DNA of 24,348 nt from a virus. The stretch lies in the IMG/VR virus record IMGVR_UViG_3300020020_000155, positions 1 through 24,348 of that record; one strand, written 5' to 3'. Made by a program: the position numbers and the translations under genes. Under the pieces are notes generated by a model, which saw only the letters and a list, made by a program, of their open reading frames with translations, was not told where the DNA came from and did no database searches. Within the stretch, counting starts at the first letter, position 1. Each line of letters begins with the position of its first letter. Shown in pieces: positions 1 through 7,135 of this stretch.

Positions 1-1451
1 TGACCTGTTTCTATAGCCCACAGTGCAAATGAAGCAGCTACCAGGGGGGAGATATCAATATGACCCCTCCTGTCAAATGCCCATCTTTCTCCTACTGCTC
101 TCTTGCTGGCACCTGTCACAGCATCATTCAGCCTGTAGTCATTCTGATGAGCAATACGCTTACTCATGACTGCATCAAAGAACATTGCAGCAGCGTTAGT
201 GACTTCTCTGGCTGCAATAGGTATTACCGTTAGGTTCCTGGCTTCAAGGGCTGGGATGAGGCTTGCTGCTGGTCCCCCTGAGTCTAGAACTAGTGGGCAT
301 CCCCAGCGTTCACAGACTTCAGAGCATCTGTCTAGAACCCAGTCTAATCCTTCTCTACCGTCTACTAGCTCCAGGGCTATGTAGGAGTCAACTGCACCAG
401 CAGCCACCAGGCTGGCTCTCTGACGTTCAGGGTTAATGTCTAATGCCAGCACTACGTCATAGGGCATGATTACGTCTCCCCTATGAGCGTCATGCCACCT
501 GTCTGCTGGGATGAGTTGCGCTTCAGACTTTGGCACCCTGAAGCACAGATACTCTCTCATGAACTGGTCTAGTCTCATGGTCTGGGCTTCCATCCTCAGG
601 AACTCTAGGGTGATACCGTCTGGTAGTTCTAGGGTGGGCATTACGTCTAGCCAGGTGGATTCAGCCAGGGGGTCTGCTCCTGGGGTCATAGACCACTCAT
701 GCCAGCAGCGTTTAGCCTCAGGGTCTGTTAGAGACTCCTGGCCTAACTCCTGAAGCCTGTTGAGTAGTTCTGAGTCCTCATCTCCAGCATTGCTGATTAC
801 GATGAACTGAGACCCCCAGCAGAGTGAAGCCCCATCTCTCTGAGCCATGGTGGGGCGTAGCACTTGAAGCAGCCAGAGGGGGTGGGCTAAAGCCTCATCC
901 ACTATGGCTAGGTCTAGCGTTAACCCTCTGGCACCTGTCTTGTTAGGTGTCACTGGTCGGTATTTGGAGCCGTTAGCAAACGTAACACACTCTCTACCTG
1001 TGCTGAGAGTTACCTTCTTAATCATCTGCCTGTATGGGGATGCCTCAATAATCTCTATGTGTTCTTGCCACTTCTGGACTGCCACAGTTCTGCTCTGAGC
1101 CGTATAGGCCACTTCTTGACTTCTGAAGTAGTCCAGTCCCACTCTTTCAGCTATGTCAGGTCTGCTGGGTAGCAGGCACTGTGCCAGGATTCTGGCTACA
1201 GACCAGGCAGTCTTACCAGACTGCCTACCTACTAAAGCACCTACATACTGATGATGAAGCCTTAGGGCTGACATACCTTCAGCTTCAGAGTTTCTGGGGG
1301 TCAGTTCCAGGGAAACATCTGAGACCAGTTCTTGCCAGGGGTAGAAGTTGAAGCCCAGTTCTGAACCTATCTCAGCTACATAGTCCCCCATAGTGGGACG
1401 TTCCTGATTACGCTCAGTCCCAAACCTAGGAGCAGGTGCTGTTCTTACCAT
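1..1451 (-). CDS. terL: Phage terminase large subunit (3' end outside window)
   Basis: This is the DNA-packaging motor, which cuts concatemeric DNA and pumps it into the prohead by ATP hydrolysis. Reading the - strand from ATG at 1451 gives 483 residues without a stop to the window edge, so only a few C-terminal residues are probably missing (the family is about 480-550). The ATPase domain shows Walker A GRQSGKT at residues 75-81 and Walker B LAIVDEA at 181-187. The nuclease domain shows acidic residues in LALDIN (D338) and LVLDSGG (D390), with D460 or D467 as third-acid candidates. The N-terminal stretch with PRFGT and FYPWQ is typical of actinophage TerL. The start overlaps the HNH stop by 7 bases, which supports translational coupling. 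The frame is open upstream to 1622 but contains no other ATG. Its orientation is opposite to the portal gene, which is unusual. Confidence 0.95.
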   Translation of the reverse strand, partial: MVRTAPAPRFGTERNQERPTMGDYVAEIGSELGFNFYPWQELVSDVSLELTPRNSEAEGMSALRLHHQYVGALVGRQSGKTAWSVARILAQCLLPSRPDIAERVGLDYFRSQEVAYTAQSRTVAVQKWQEHIEIIEASPYRQMIKKVTLSTGRECVTFANGSKYRPVTPNKTGARGLTLDLAIVDEALAHPLWLLQVLRPTMAQRDGASLCWGSQFIVISNAGDEDSELLNRLQELGQESLTDPEAKRCWHEWSMTPGADPLAESTWLDVMPTLELPDGITLEFLRMEAQTMRLDQFMREYLCFRVPKSEAQLIPADRWHDAHRGDVIMPYDVVLALDINPERQRASLVAAGAVDSYIALELVDGREGLDWVLDRCSEVCERWGCPLVLDSGGPAASLIPALEARNLTVIPIAAREVTNAAAMFFDAVMSKRIAHQNDYRLNDAVTGASKRAVGERWAFDRRGHIDISPLVAASFALWAIETG

Positions 1452-1720
1452 GTTCTTGATGGGGGTGGTAGGTGCTTCTGGTGCCTGAGTTGACCCCTCT
1501 GTCTGGAACTGTGGAAGGGACACTGTGCCCAGAACTGGCCATCCCACAGAGCAGGGTCTGGGACCATGCAGAGTGGTGGCTGATGGTCTGGTATCGTGCC
1601 TCTGTTGCGACACCTTCCAGCATCATCAGAAACCCAGCATTGAACATAGTTCTCAGCTAAGAACTTCTTTGCTTCTTTGAAAGCCCTAGCAGCGTAAGCG
1701 ATACTGTTCTTTCCTGACAT
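1445..1720 (-). CDS. Small HNH-type endonuclease, probable packaging partner
   Basis: This 91-residue protein has an HNH-like zinc nuclease core. Residues VQCW (26-29) and RC (36-37) supply a first cysteine pair, IPDHQPPL carries the catalytic-type His, and AQCPFHSSRQRG supplies a second Cys/His set. The helix AARAFKEAKKFLAEN before the core is also typical. HNH proteins beside TerL in HK97-like phages assist cos or headful cleavage; that role is inferred here from adjacency. No Shine-Dalgarno sequence precedes ATG 1720. The frame stays open upstream to about 1784 without ATG, GTG or TTG, so a non-standard or leaderless start is possible. The central Asn of the motif is not evident, so activity is uncertain. 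No separate small terminase is seen. Confidence 0.7.
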   Translation of the reverse strand: MSGKNSIAYAARAFKEAKKFLAENYVQCWVSDDAGRCRNRGTIPDHQPPLCMVPDPALWDGQFWAQCPFHSSRQRGQLRHQKHLPPPSRTW

Positions 1721-1777
1721 AGTGCCAGGTAACCATACCTGTACCTCTTTCGCAAACAGTGGTAGCCTTGCCTTCTG
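1721..1777. promoter_or_regulatory. Short divergent intergenic region
   Basis: Only 57 bases separate the - strand HNH start from the + strand portal start, so both operons must be driven from here or from inside coding sequence. Neither start has a clear ribosome binding site. On the - strand a weak TATGGT (4 of 6 to the -10 consensus) lies 11 bases before the HNH ATG. No convincing -35 or + strand promoter can be seen. Confidence 0.3.
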
Positions 1778-3064
1778 ATGGCAGAAGGCTCAGAACTAGT
1801 CATTATCAGGGACTTTAGAAGCAGGGCTATCCCCAGGGATGATGTGCCTAACCCTAATGAACCTATTGGTTCAGTGGGTCCTAATGTCCCCCAGGGCTAT
1901 GGTGATACTCATGTGCAGTACCCTGTAGGCAAGTTAGAAGCCTCTGGATACTGGCCAGAAGTGCAAGCCTGGCAGGGGTGGCCTACAGGCTGGGAGACCC
2001 CCCTCTGGGATGGCACTACTGCTGGCCAGCAGGTTTCCACCCTGGGTACCTGTATTGATCTGAACACTAGAGAGCTAGCTAGCTTCCCTATCTATGGCAT
2101 GAAAGGGGTTCAGGTAGTCAAACTTCCAGAGTGGAGTAATAACCCTGAGCCTGAAATCTATGCTGACTGGACTGAAGCAGCTAAGCAGGTATTCAATACG
2201 CTCCAGGGTTCTGGTGAAGCCATTCTCTGGGCCACTGGTAGGTATGGGCTGAACAATGATGGAGCCGTAGCCAGATGGGTGGTTCTTCACCCTGGCTGGG
2301 TCAACATTGAGAAAGTCAATGGGGAGATTACCTATGAGCTTGCTGGGGAGAAGCTGAACAGGGAAGATGTATGCCATATCAAGTATCAGTCTATGCCTAT
2401 GAACCTGAGGGGTATTGGTCCCCTTGAATGGGCTGGCAGGAACCTCATCAGTGCTGCTGCTCTAGAGCAGTCAGTCACTAACCTGGCTACCAGGGGTGGC
2501 ATCCCCTGGGGAGTTATCAAGCACCCCAGGCACCTGAACCAGAAAGAAGCCACAGACCTTCAGAATGGGTGGGTAGCTGCTGCTGGTAGACGTAATGGGG
2601 CACCTGCTGTTCTCAGTGGGGGTATTGAACTTCAAGCCTTGACCATCTCCCCTAAAGAGATGGCCATGATTGAAATGAGAATCTTTGATGAGAGCAGAAT
2701 CGCTGCTGCTCTAGGGGTTCCCCCCTATCTGGTGGGACTCCCCCACCCTGAAGGTGGGCTGGTTTACGCAAACGTAAACAGTATCTTTGATTACCACTGG
2801 AGAGCCACCCTTAGACCCTTAGCCCATACTGTTGCTAGTGCTATGAGCAACTGGCTTCTTCCCAGAGGCTCTGTGCTGGAGTTTAACAGAGATGAATACG
2901 TCAGACCTGCCCAGTATGAACGTGCGCAAACCTATGAGATTCTGAACAGGATTAGGGATGCTCATGATAATCCTGTTCTGACTGTGGATGAAATCAGGAT
3001 GGCTGAGAGACTGATTCCTAACGTAGCCCTAGAAGCTGATGAGATTATTGGAGCCTTGAAGTGA
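1778..3064 (+). CDS. Portal protein, HK97 family
   Basis: The portal forms the dodecameric ring at the capsid vertex through which DNA enters and leaves, and to which terminase and connector proteins bind. The protein has 428 residues, usual for HK97/phage_portal members. Supporting stretches are the core DLNTRELASFPIY, the clip and stem region around HIKYQSMPMNLRGIGPLEWA, and the conserved helical segment ESRIAAALGVPPYLVGL followed by RATLRPLAHTVASAM. The first 50 residues are low-complexity. The ATG at 1778 has no obvious Shine-Dalgarno sequence, but an in-frame TAG at 1763 limits extension and the next internal Met is over 100 residues in. The TGA stop overlaps the GTG start of the protease gene. 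Confidence 0.93.
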   Translation: MAEGSELVIIRDFRSRAIPRDDVPNPNEPIGSVGPNVPQGYGDTHVQYPVGKLEASGYWPEVQAWQGWPTGWETPLWDGTTAGQQVSTLGTCIDLNTRELASFPIYGMKGVQVVKLPEWSNNPEPEIYADWTEAAKQVFNTLQGSGEAILWATGRYGLNNDGAVARWVVLHPGWVNIEKVNGEITYELAGEKLNREDVCHIKYQSMPMNLRGIGPLEWAGRNLISAAALEQSVTNLATRGGIPWGVIKHPRHLNQKEATDLQNGWVAAAGRRNGAPAVLSGGIELQALTISPKEMAMIEMRIFDESRIAAALGVPPYLVGLPHPEGGLVYANVNSIFDYHWRATLRPLAHTVASAMSNWLLPRGSVLEFNRDEYVRPAQYERAQTYEILNRIRDAHDNPVLTVDEIRMAERLIPNVALEADEIIGALK

Positions 3065-3657
3065 CCATCATTGATATCTCTAGGTTCATAGGTTCTGACA
3101 GACTCCACCTGAGAGATGATGGCAGGACTATTGAAGGCTGCATAGTCCCATATGGTGAAGTGGCAGAAGTGGTGGAGAGAGACCCTGAGACAGGAGAACT
3201 GACCAGGTATCAAGAACAGTTCTTGAAGGGTTCCTGTGCCAGGATGGCTCAGGGGGTTCATCGCAGGGGTAACGCTGCTTTCATCAAGCTGGTTCTAGAC
3301 CATGATGATAAGTCCTTTGATGCCTGGGTAGGTCATGCTCTGAGTCTCACCAGTGAAGAAGATGGGGCTTATGCCAGCTTCAGACTCTATGAGGGGAATG
3401 ACCTGGCTAAGGTCAGGTCAATGCTGCAAGAGTCCCACACTGGGCTAAGCATCAACTTTGGAGACGTTAGGCCACCTAAGCTGATTGATGGGGTAGTCAG
3501 CAGGGTTCAGGTTGCTATAGATCATGTAGCAGCTACCCCAGTGCCTACCTACGCTGGGGCAGGTATCACCAGCATGAGAAGTGCTGATGGCACCCAGCTT
3601 GAAGGCACCCCTCATCTCAATGACGTAAGAGCATTCCTGGCACAGTTCCAGAAGTGA
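3061..3657 (+). CDS. HK97-type prohead maturation protease
   Basis: This 198-residue serine protease of the HK97 prohead (U35) family would cleave the scaffold and capsid N-terminus after assembly. The catalytic His is likely H81 in LVLDHDD and the catalytic Ser S130 in HTGLSINF, matching the family pattern of a His followed about 50 residues later by GLS-hydrophobic-x-F. The opening lines IEGCIVPYGEVAEV and the C-terminal ATPVPTYAGAGI also fit the fold. The gene starts with GTG at 3061, sharing four bases (GTGA) with the portal stop. The capsid protein it should process is 3.5 kb downstream, separated by lysis and fibre-like genes. Confidence 0.88.
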   Translation: MTIIDISRFIGSDRLHLRDDGRTIEGCIVPYGEVAEVVERDPETGELTRYQEQFLKGSCARMAQGVHRRGNAAFIKLVLDHDDKSFDAWVGHALSLTSEEDGAYASFRLYEGNDLAKVRSMLQESHTGLSINFGDVRPPKLIDGVVSRVQVAIDHVAATPVPTYAGAGITSMRSADGTQLEGTPHLNDVRAFLAQFQK

Positions 3658-3730
3658 GACTCTAAGTGTAAGGCTGACCTACCGCTAGGTATCGTCGCCG
3701 GCTGACCTTCAAGCGTAAGGAGTACCTATC
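3658..3730 (+). other. Intergenic stretch with nested repeats and locally high CpG
   Basis: This 73-base gap holds GGCTGACCT twice (3672-3680 and 3700-3708), AAGYGTAAGG twice (3664-3673 and 3711-3720), a small hairpin ACCTA-CCGC-TAGGT (3677-3690) and a GCCGGC palindrome (3697-3702). It has five CpG, dense for this sequence. The second AAGYGTAAGG supplies the strong ribosome site (AAGGAG) of the next small gene. It may be a regulatory or RNA element; no function is assigned. Confidence 0.45.
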
Positions 3731-3820
3731 ATGACTGAAGTGCAAGGATGGTTTCTAGTAGTTGAAGTGGGCGTTATCGCTCTCAGCTACCTGGCAGGGT
3801 TTCTGAAGGGCAGACCATAA
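3731..3820 (+). CDS. 29-residue single-span membrane peptide
   Basis: A very short gene encodes MTEVQGWFLVVEVGVIALSY and a further nine residues ending in KGRP. Residues 7-25 form one hydrophobic membrane span, and the positive C-terminus suggests an N-out, C-in topology. It has a good ribosome site, AAGGAG ending 9 bases before ATG. Its stop TAA abuts the GTG of the next gene. It sits two genes before the amidase, so a holin-type or lysis-accessory role is possible, but one short span alone does not prove this. Confidence 0.6.
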   Translation: MTEVQGWFLVVEVGVIALSYLAGFLKGRP

Positions 3821-4033
3821 GTGTCAGACTTTGGGGACTTTGACCCAGATGATGCTCTAGACACTGAGCCACCAGACCTAGAGCAGGTAGCTAGGAAGCT
3901 GCACAGGTATCGTCAAGATGATGAACCTGGGGTGCCTGCCTGGGAGGCTCTGAGCCAGCCTGAGAGGACCATGCTGCTAGCCAGGGTCATGAGGCTTCTA
4001 GCCTGGCTCCAGAGGCAAGGGGGACTACGCTAA
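3821..4033 (+). CDS. Small acidic conserved phage protein of unknown function
   Basis: The gene encodes 70 residues. The N-terminal half is acidic (MSDFGDFDPDDALDTEPPD) and the C-terminal half is an amphipathic helix ending LLAWLQRQGGLR. I recall similar short proteins near structural or lysis genes of actinophages but cannot assign a function. GTG at 3821 starts directly after the preceding TAA, and its own TAA shares one base with the amidase ATG (TAATG), so the three genes look translationally coupled. Confidence 0.65.
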   Translation: MSDFGDFDPDDALDTEPPDLEQVARKLHRYRQDDEPGVPAWEALSQPERTMLLARVMRLLAWLQRQGGLR

Positions 4034-4971
4034 TGGGCATTTATCTCACCTGGCTGGCTGACGTACTCAGAGAAGCTGGGTTAACGGTAGTTGAGACTGA
4101 TGGCTGGGAAACCAGAGCCAGAAGCAGTGGGGGATTCCCTGAAACCCCTCTAGGGATTCAGTGGCATCATACAGCATCACAGACCACCCCCCAGAATGAC
4201 GTTAACTATCAGATCAATGCTGATGATGCTCCTATTGGGAACATGACCCTGATGAGAGATGGTTCAGTGTGGCTGATTGCTGCTGGTGCTGCTAACACTG
4301 CTGGCAAGGGAGGACCCTTGACCCTGAGCAGGGGAACCATCCCACTGGATTCAGCGAACACTAGAACAGTAGCCATGGAAGTGGCTAACAATGGGGTAGG
4401 GGAGAAGTGGCCAGAAGTTCAGGTAAATGCTTACTTTACTTGCAGTAATGCCATTAACAAGAGATTGGGTAATCTTCCTTCTGACGTATTCACTCATGCT
4501 ATCGGTACAGGTAATGGGTGGACTGATAGGAAGATTGACCCTGCCACTGCTGCTGCTGTTCAGGGTCCCTGGAAACCCAGGAGTGTGTCTGGGTCAGGCA
4601 CCTGGTCACTGGATGACATTAGGGCAGAGTGCATGGCCAGGGCAGGTCAACAGGTGCCACCCACTACCCCCACTCCCCAGCCACCAGAACCCACCCCAGT
4701 ACCACCTAAGCCCTTCCCACCAGAACCCACCCCTGAACCACCTTCACAGAATGAGGATGAAATGCTAGTAGTAGCTCTAGACAAGAATGGAACTGCCTGG
4801 GTAGGTAATGGGGTAAAGCGTATTGGTATCCCTAATGAAGATACCTTCCTGAGATATCAACTGGTTTGGGGTACTAGGTTTGTGAATGTCTCAGGTCAGC
4901 CAGTCAAGAACTGGGGAGATGTTGGAGCAGCAGTAGATTCCCACACTCTGAATGCCCTAGGAGCAGAGTAA
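4033..4971 (+). CDS. Endolysin: N-acetylmuramoyl-L-alanine amidase with C-terminal accessory domain
   Basis: The protein (312 residues) should cleave the lactoyl-alanine amide bond of peptidoglycan to release progeny. Residues about 38-175 form an Amidase_2/PGRP domain: the WHHTAS motif gives His 45/46, VAMEVANNG gives Glu 116, THAIGTG gives His 155, and DRKIDP gives Lys 167 and Asp 169, the expected zinc and catalytic set. A proline-rich linker (about 209-237) leads to a C-terminal domain of about 70 residues, probably a wall-binding or fibre-like module, not recognised. No signal peptide is visible, so export would need a holin. The position between protease and capsid is atypical for a lysin. 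Confidence 0.9.
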   Translation: MGIYLTWLADVLREAGLTVVETDGWETRARSSGGFPETPLGIQWHHTASQTTPQNDVNYQINADDAPIGNMTLMRDGSVWLIAAGAANTAGKGGPLTLSRGTIPLDSANTRTVAMEVANNGVGEKWPEVQVNAYFTCSNAINKRLGNLPSDVFTHAIGTGNGWTDRKIDPATAAAVQGPWKPRSVSGSGTWSLDDIRAECMARAGQQVPPTTPTPQPPEPTPVPPKPFPPEPTPEPPSQNEDEMLVVALDKNGTAWVGNGVKRIGIPNEDTFLRYQLVWGTRFVNVSGQPVKNWGDVGAAVDSHTLNALGAE

Positions 4972-4973
4972 TC

Positions 4974-5837
4974 ATGACTGTTCCTAGTGTGACCCCAGGG
5001 GGTGAGATTGAAGCTGATTGGGGTAACGCTGTTGCCACTGAACTGAATGGGGTTACTGCCACTGCTGCTGGGAAGGTCAGCAAGAGTGGTGACACTATGA
5101 CAGGGAACCTTCAGATCAATGATGGGGGTCTGAAGCTGAATGGTACTGGTTACCAGGCTAGGACTATAGAGCTTCAGAATGCTGGTATTCGTCAGATAGA
5201 TATAATGGAGAATACTGAGGGTGGGTACTTTGCTATCCGTAGGTTCACTGCTGATGGTACTGCTGTTGTAGCTAGAATAGAGATTACCCCTAATGGCAAT
5301 ATCTCACTCTTTGACAGTACCAGAGTATTGGTGCCACCTATCAATGGTATCCAGCAACCTGCTCAGGTAACTGCCTACAATCCTACTACTGGTCAACTGG
5401 CTATAGGTGGGCATGAGATTGGTGATACAGGTCTACGCAACATTACTAACCTGCTGGCTGCTGGCTGGGATACGCAGTATGGTCAGCAGCTAACCCTTAG
5501 ACGTAGTGGCAATACTGTTTATCTGGGTGGCGATATCAATACAGGTGCTACCCCTGCTAACAGCTTCTTGACGTTACCTCTGGGGTTCTTTCCTATGGCA
5601 GTACCTAGCTCATTTGAAGTAGGGTTCATGCTCAGGTCTGAGATGGATGAAGCTAAAGCACAGTGGTATAGGGTGGTTCATTACTCTGGTGAGATTATCC
5701 CAGTGTGGCAACCTATGGCACCCCAAACCCCCTACTGTAGGTTTCATGCTACCTGGCTGACTAATCAAGCCTGGCCTACTAGCCTCCCTGGAGTAGTTAT
5801 GGCTGCTACTCAGGCTGATGAAGGGGAGTCAGAGTAA
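4974..5837 (+). CDS. Fibre-like protein A (receptor-binding candidate)
   Basis: This 287-residue protein begins with a segment typical of tail-fibre shafts, including VSKSGDTMTGNLQINDGG, then carries a C-terminal head unit. The head unit opens NPTTGQLAIGGHEIGDTG, continues AAGW and LRRSGNTVYLGGDI, and has a LPLGFFP strand and WPTSLPG near the end. The same unit recurs in the next two genes and, in looser form, in the gene at 14666. The ATG lies two bases after the amidase stop. A role in host attachment is inferred from fibre-type motifs; a head-decorating fibre is an alternative, since the gene is in the head module. Confidence 0.7.
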   Translation: MTVPSVTPGGEIEADWGNAVATELNGVTATAAGKVSKSGDTMTGNLQINDGGLKLNGTGYQARTIELQNAGIRQIDIMENTEGGYFAIRRFTADGTAVVARIEITPNGNISLFDSTRVLVPPINGIQQPAQVTAYNPTTGQLAIGGHEIGDTGLRNITNLLAAGWDTQYGQQLTLRRSGNTVYLGGDINTGATPANSFLTLPLGFFPMAVPSSFEVGFMLRSEMDEAKAQWYRVVHYSGEIIPVWQPMAPQTPYCRFHATWLTNQAWPTSLPGVVMAATQADEGESE

Positions 5838-6343
5838 TGGTTATAGGTAACTTAGGTCAATACACTACCCCTAGCTATATGGCTGACCCCACTACAGGCA
5901 GGCTGGCTATAGGTGGTAAAGAGATTGGGAGTACCGGTACTCGGGATATCGCTGCACTGTTACAGCCCGGCTGGATTGCTATAGCTGGAAATCTCATGCT
6001 AAGACGTAGTGGAGATACTGTGTTCTTAGGTGGTGATATGAACACAGGGCCTACCCCTAGCGCAAATATAGTGGTTCTTCCATATGGGTTTAGGCCCATT
6101 ACTATTCTGCATCAGGTCTGTATTTCCTTCATTCTTGCTGCTGCTGGTATGGAGCAGCATAAGAACCAGCTTTATCAGATTAGTAATGATGGGCTGGTTA
6201 CCCATATGTTTGCACCCATGGCACCTAATACCCAGTACGTTAGATTTGGGGTTACCTTTATGACTGCTGACCCCTGGCCTACCACCCTGCCTGGTTCCCT
6301 TATGGCTGCTGCTAAGCCTGCTGATGAAGAAGAAGAAGCATGA
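5837..6343 (+). CDS. Fibre-like protein B, paralogue of A lacking the shaft
   Basis: The 168 residues consist almost wholly of the head unit seen in protein A: DPTTGRLAIGGKEIGSTG, then PGW, LRRSGDTVFLGGDM, LPYGFRP and WPTTLPG, ending in an acidic EEEEA tail. The ATG at 5837 shares one base with the stop of A. With no shaft of its own it probably assembles with A or C. The DNA coding for its N-terminus is almost identical to that of C (5870-5906 against 6370-6406), showing recent tandem duplication or gene conversion. Function inferred only. Confidence 0.7.
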   Translation: MVIGNLGQYTTPSYMADPTTGRLAIGGKEIGSTGTRDIAALLQPGWIAIAGNLMLRRSGDTVFLGGDMNTGPTPSANIVVLPYGFRPITILHQVCISFILAAAGMEQHKNQLYQISNDGLVTHMFAPMAPNTQYVRFGVTFMTADPWPTTLPGSLMAAAKPADEEEEA

Positions 6344-6406
6344 TAGGGAACCTGGATGCGAACACTGCTCCTAGTTATGTGGCTGACCCCACTACAGGCA
6401 GGCTGG
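5870..6406 (+). repeat. 37-bp direct repeat in fibre genes B and C
   Basis: Positions 5870-5906 and 6370-6406, 500 bases apart, differ at only two of 37 bases. Both encode SY-x-ADPTTGRL. The identity at synonymous sites is above what the flanking protein similarity would need. Confidence 0.85.
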
Positions 6407-6813
6407 TGATAGCTGGCCAGGAGATGGGTGATACTGGCTGGAGAAATGTTTCTGCTGATGCTCTGAATGGGTGGGTACCTAATGGTACCTTTCCTATGGT
6501 CATTAAACGTCTAGGTAAGATGGTTCTAATGCGTGCCACTTATCTTGAATCTACTGGTGCTACTAGTTCTACGCTCTATACTGCACCCCTGGGGTTTAGA
6601 CCCCAGCCAAACTACTGGAATAATCTGGGTATCTTTCTTCGTACTGATGGGGTGGTATGTACCGCTAATACTTCAGGAGAAGCTAACGTTATTCTGTATC
6701 ATTCAGGTCAGATGGCTAGTTCTAGTCAATGGTTCCTATCTATTGACTGGCCTACTAATGACCCCTGGCCTACTAGCCTCCCTGGCACTATCTTTACTAG
6801 CCCAGGTCAGTAG
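6340..6813 (+). CDS. Fibre-like protein C, third tandem paralogue
   Basis: The 157 residues repeat the same unit: DPTTGRLVIAGQEMGDTGWRNV, NGWVPNG, a degenerate VIKRLGKMVLMRA strand in place of LRRSG-T-V-LGG, APLGFRP and WPTSLPG. The start ATGA overlaps the stop of B. It ends with a TAG at 6811-6813, after which the same frame stays open for 77 codons that encode a membrane segment (see 6814-7047). Divergence between the three units is greatest after the shared N-terminus, as expected for diversifying receptor-binding heads. Confidence 0.68.
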   Translation: MIGNLDANTAPSYVADPTTGRLVIAGQEMGDTGWRNVSADALNGWVPNGTFPMVIKRLGKMVLMRATYLESTGATSSTLYTAPLGFRPQPNYWNNLGIFLRTDGVVCTANTSGEANVILYHSGQMASSSQWFLSIDWPTNDPWPTSLPGTIFTSPGQ

Positions 6814-7047
6814 AACAGTGAACCTGCCATCAATACTGAGGCAATCACCCTAGTCTCATCCTTTGCTCTGGGTTTCACTTTAGGGATTCTCACTACGCTC
6901 AGGCTTCTGAATCTGACCTTTAGTGCCAGCAGAAAGACTCTGAGAAAGCAGGAGAAGAAACCACCCCTTGACCCTGCTGGCTCAGGTGGGCTACCCTCCC
7001 AGGTGACGATAGAAGCACCCAGCCCAGATGAGAACCAGCACCCCTGA
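6814..7047 (+). other. Open frame for a membrane segment without a start codon; possible TAG read-through extension
   Basis: Directly in frame after the TAG of fibre gene C, 77 codons remain open to a TGA at 7045-7047. They encode a hydrophobic span (ITLVSSFALGFTLGILTTL), then a basic stretch (SRKTLRKQEKK), then a Pro/acidic tail, the usual shape of a small phage membrane protein or holin. The frame contains no ATG, GTG or TTG before or within the span. Translation could come from read-through of the amber codon, giving a membrane-anchored form of C, from a rare start such as ATC at 6829, or the gene may be a start-less remnant. Confidence 0.5.
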
Positions 7048-7135
7048 ACCATTCAGGCACCCTGGAACCATCTGAATGAACTGCACCCTTCTCCCTAGTC
7101 AGGAACCTATTACTCCTAGACAAAGGTAGAGAAAC

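Noticed and set aside
166-1098. Several short + strand frames over the terminase
   Set aside because: All are antisense to a continuous 483-codon TerL frame with both ATPase motifs.
1426-1647. 73-codon - strand frame overlapping the HNH gene
   Set aside because: It overlaps the HNH gene in another frame and shows no domain; the HNH frame has the Cys/His pattern and the stop-start overlap with TerL.
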